5,007 nucleotides of DNA from the NCBI GenBank assembly GCA_020057985.1, contig JAGVEU010000246.1, positions 1 to 5,007 on the forward strand. The letters run 5' to 3'. This DNA comes from Calditrichota bacterium. Its GTDB lineage: Bacteria; Electryoneota; RPQS01. A program made the position numbers and the translations under genes. Positions 2,934 to 5,007 of this stretch are shown here, piece after piece. Position 1 is the stretch's first letter; each line of letters opens with the position of its first letter. A model generated the notes under the pieces. That model was not told the origin of the DNA. It saw nothing but the letters and a program-made list of their open reading frames with translations, and made no database searches.

Positions 2934-5007
2934 TCAATTCCCCGACGAATACTGGTTCAGCAGATTCTCGAAACGTGGATTCCCGCGCAGTGATTCGCTC
3001 TCGGGCCACAGACGGATCAACTGAACTGACAGGAAAGATGGAATTGCCAGCGATAACTTGAGTTGTTCAATCGCCGAATCATAGTCACCGATGATCATGT
3101 AGGTTTCTGCCAACTGGCCGATCAGATCCGGCCCTTCAAAGGCATCCCGGCTCACCGGCAAGAGACTCACAGCCAGTGTGGCTTCCCGTATAGCCCGCTC
3201 CTTCTCACCGAGACCTGCCAACGCTTTCCCAAGTAACGAATGATACCAGGGCTCATTTGGATTGTCGCGCAGGGCGGCTTCAAGTGTGACACGTGCAGAA
3301 TCATATTCTCGATGCATCAATTCGGTGCGTTGCTGAAAACGATATATGTCGGCCTTGGAGCAATAGAACTCGGCAAGGTCGATAGGGGCCGACCCTACGG
3401 CGGCGCGAACCCGATCCAGCCGCTCCAGGGCTTGATTATACTGGCGTTCATAAATGTCCAGAATGACCTCGTAGCGTTCTGTTCCCCAGCCAAAAGGATT
3501 CACCTGCTCCGCCTCTCTGATAGCCCGGCGTGCCGCCTTAGTGTCTCCTTTCCAGAGCAAAAGCAGAAAACAGCGGTGATAGTAAGTATTGTCCTGGTCG
3601 CGCGACAACTGCAGTGATGCTGTCAGGAGACTGTCGGCTTCGGGATATCGGCGCATGCAGATCAGCGTCGCTGCCAGTTCCGCAAGTAAATTTGCGTCCC
3701 GCGGGTTCTGAGACAAAGCCCTTCGGCAGTCGGCGACTGATTCCTGCCAGTTCCCCATGCGGCGTTCAACAAGCCCGATGGCCGCATAAAGGTCGCCATT
3801 GCCGGGCTGCTGAGCGAGAGCGAGTCGAAACTGCGCCAGTGAGGAATCATAGTCAAGCTTGGCGCGGTAGTAGTAGTAGCCCATGGCAGTAAGGGCCTCA
3901 GGAAGAGTCGGGGCAATCCGTACCGCCGCCTTGATTTCGCGCAGCGCGCTCGCCAGACGTTCTTCACTGCGATCAAAGAAGAACCAGTAGATTTCCGTGT
4001 GAACTCTGCTAAGCAAAGCGTGGGCGAGGGCAAAATTGGAGTCAAGCGCTATGGCCTTTTCGAACATTTGCTGGGCGTTGAACAACCCCTCCTTTGTCTT
4101 CGTTTGAAAGTACTGCCGGCCTCGCAGGCTGAAATCAATGGCGCCGCTGTTGACCGTCGGCACGGAGGTCAGCGTACGTCTCTCGGATGCCAGTAATGCC
4201 GGATTGAGTTCCGTGGCAATTCGCCCGGCAATATCGGATTGTATGCTGAGGATCTCGGTCAGGACGGCGTCGTACTGATTTTCCCAGACAACAACCGCGT
4301 CAGAAGTGCGGATCAACTCCACCCTGATTCGGACGCGACTCGGACCCGACGCATCGTCCCAGCGAACGGCGCCTTCAACCAGATAATCGGCGCCCAATTC
4401 CGACCCTATCAGCTTAGGACTCTTAGTGCTGCCTTTGTACTGAAATGTACTGCTTCGAGAAATGATGCCTAGTCCCGACACATAGAACAGTCGTGCCAGA
4501 AGCTCCTCAGTGAGCCCGTCGGCGAAGTAATCTCTCTCCGCCGGACCGAGATTCCTTAGCGGCAGCACAGCGAGCATCTTCGTCTTGGTTACATTCTGGA
4601 ATCGCTTGCTCACTATTACCGCAGCCACTGTAACCACCACGAGCGCCGCCAGCAGATACAATACGCGCTTTCCTGATCGCAGTGAGCGAAAACTCAGGGG
4701 ATGACTATGTTTGATGGCCACCGTCGCGCCACCGGTCACCATTCGCAGTTCGACCAGCAGCTCGGAGGCGGATTGATAGCGAAATTCCGGTCTCTTCTCC
4801 AGAAGCTTGGCGATAACCGCCTGCAGACTCGGAGACGAGTCCGATCGGTAAAGGGAAAGAGAATCGGGCTCCGAGTTGATTATGGCGTTGAGAGTCGCTG
4901 CCGTGTTCGGTCCCCGAAAGGGCAAAACCCCTGTCAGCAGTTCAAAGAGGACAATGCCCAAGGCAAACAGATCCGATCTCTGGTCAACTGTTCCTCCACC
5001 GATCTGC
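2934..5007 (-). CDS. Transmembrane Ser/Thr protein kinase with TolB-like and TPR domains, N-terminus beyond the window
   Basis: The 690 visible residues belong to a Hanks-type kinase whose ATP-binding lobe and catalytic loop lie outside the right edge. Visible residues 1-90 are the end of the kinase domain: VDQRSDLFALGIVLFELLTG (7-26) contains the subdomain IX Asp (D12) and Gly (G17), PF follows, and LLEKRPEFRYQSASEL holds the subdomain XI Arg (R76). A single membrane helix, VLYLLAALVVVTVAAVIV, covers about 115-132, preceded by a basic stretch. A TolB-N/FlgO-like domain follows (about 144-280): AVLPLRNLGPAERDYFADGL (146-165), then TEELLARL and LGADYLVEGAVR. About eight TPR-type helical repeats occupy roughly 290-655, and the family's typical ending LRGNPRFENLLNQ closes the protein. 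The expected topology is kinase inside and TolB-like/TPR part outside the cytoplasm, acting as sensor or scaffold. The reading frame is open to the edge; the TTG at 4961 is not a start but an internal Leu. Confidence 0.93.
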   Translation of the reverse strand, partial: QIGGGTVDQRSDLFALGIVLFELLTGVLPFRGPNTAATLNAIINSEPDSLSLYRSDSSPSLQAVIAKLLEKRPEFRYQSASELLVELRMVTGGATVAIKHSHPLSFRSLRSGKRVLYLLAALVVVTVAAVIVSKRFQNVTKTKMLAVLPLRNLGPAERDYFADGLTEELLARLFYVSGLGIISRSSTFQYKGSTKSPKLIGSELGADYLVEGAVRWDDASGPSRVRIRVELIRTSDAVVVWENQYDAVLTEILSIQSDIAGRIATELNPALLASERRTLTSVPTVNSGAIDFSLRGRQYFQTKTKEGLFNAQQMFEKAIALDSNFALAHALLSRVHTEIYWFFFDRSEERLASALREIKAAVRIAPTLPEALTAMGYYYYRAKLDYDSSLAQFRLALAQQPGNGDLYAAIGLVERRMGNWQESVADCRRALSQNPRDANLLAELAATLICMRRYPEADSLLTASLQLSRDQDNTYYHRCFLLLLWKGDTKAARRAIREAEQVNPFGWGTERYEVILDIYERQYNQALERLDRVRAAVGSAPIDLAEFYCSKADIYRFQQRTELMHREYDSARVTLEAALRDNPNEPWYHSLLGKALAGLGEKERAIREATLAVSLLPVSRDAFEGPDLIGQLAETYMIIGDYDSAIEQLKLSLAIPSFLSVQLIRLWPESESLRGNPRFENLLNQYSSGN

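Noticed and set aside
2785..3009. 74-codon minus-strand ORF overlapping the kinase 3' end
   Set aside because: Out of frame with the kinase C-terminus, crosses the RR2 promoter, and has no protein-like pattern or ribosome binding site.
3867..3879. (TAG)4 trinucleotide run as a phase-variation site
   Set aside because: Encodes four in-frame Tyr in a TPR helix; unit changes would not shift the frame and four units are unremarkable.
3662..4045. 127-codon minus-strand ORF inside the kinase TPR region
   Set aside because: Alternate-frame shadow of the TPR repeats; Arg/Pro/Ser-rich low-complexity translation.

Overview
The window is a run of regulatory genes, all on the minus strand and therefore transcribed from high to low coordinates. 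In that order it holds: (1) a membrane-anchored Ser/Thr protein kinase with a large TPR C-terminus, whose N-terminus lies beyond the right edge; (2) two tandem, paralogous NarL/FixJ-type response regulators (RR2, then RR1); (3) a divergent ECF-type sigma factor (here sigma-A); (4) a candidate 42-residue small protein; and (5) the start of a second, canonical ECF sigma factor (sigma-B), cut by the left edge. No plus-strand gene is credible, and I saw no tRNA, rRNA, IS element or CRISPR array.

Organism: a bacterium of roughly 50% GC. Hanks-type kinases joined to a TolB-like domain and TPRs, ECF sigma factors without an obvious classical anti-sigma gene, and NarL-type regulators without a histidine kinase are typical of environmental Gram-negative or candidate-phylum genomes (Zixibacteria-like, Acidobacteria, Gemmatimonadota and similar). 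The phylum is inferred from gene style only and is uncertain.

Layout: the kinase ends at 2934. A 233-bp gap carries a good sigma-70-type promoter (TTGACA, 18 bp, TAAATT) and a structured leader before RR2 (2011-2700). RR2 and RR1 (1170-1844) align without gaps over 211 residues at about 63% identity by hand count. A nearly identical 34-bp element lies just 3' of each RR gene. With a conserved TATGCT 17 bp from a conserved TTG, it looks like a duplicated promoter plus upstream operator, one copy driving RR1 and one driving sigma-A. The sigma-A leader (about 175 nt) contains two strong hairpins, one with a perfect 13-bp stem. Sigma-A (292-900), the small ORF (167-295) and sigma-B (1-170) are joined by two successive ATGA stop/start overlaps, which suggests translational coupling.

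How the genes may work together (inference): the kinase senses a signal through its extracytoplasmic TolB-like/TPR part. Sigma-A has lost the acidic DAED-type motif of region 2.2 and carries a threonine there (DATR), while sigma-B keeps the acidic form (DAQD). This resembles the phosphorylation-activated sigma factor EcfP and its kinase PknT of Vibrio parahaemolyticus. The kinase - orphan RR pair - divergent sigma - small protein - canonical sigma arrangement is therefore a candidate for a less familiar signalling cascade.
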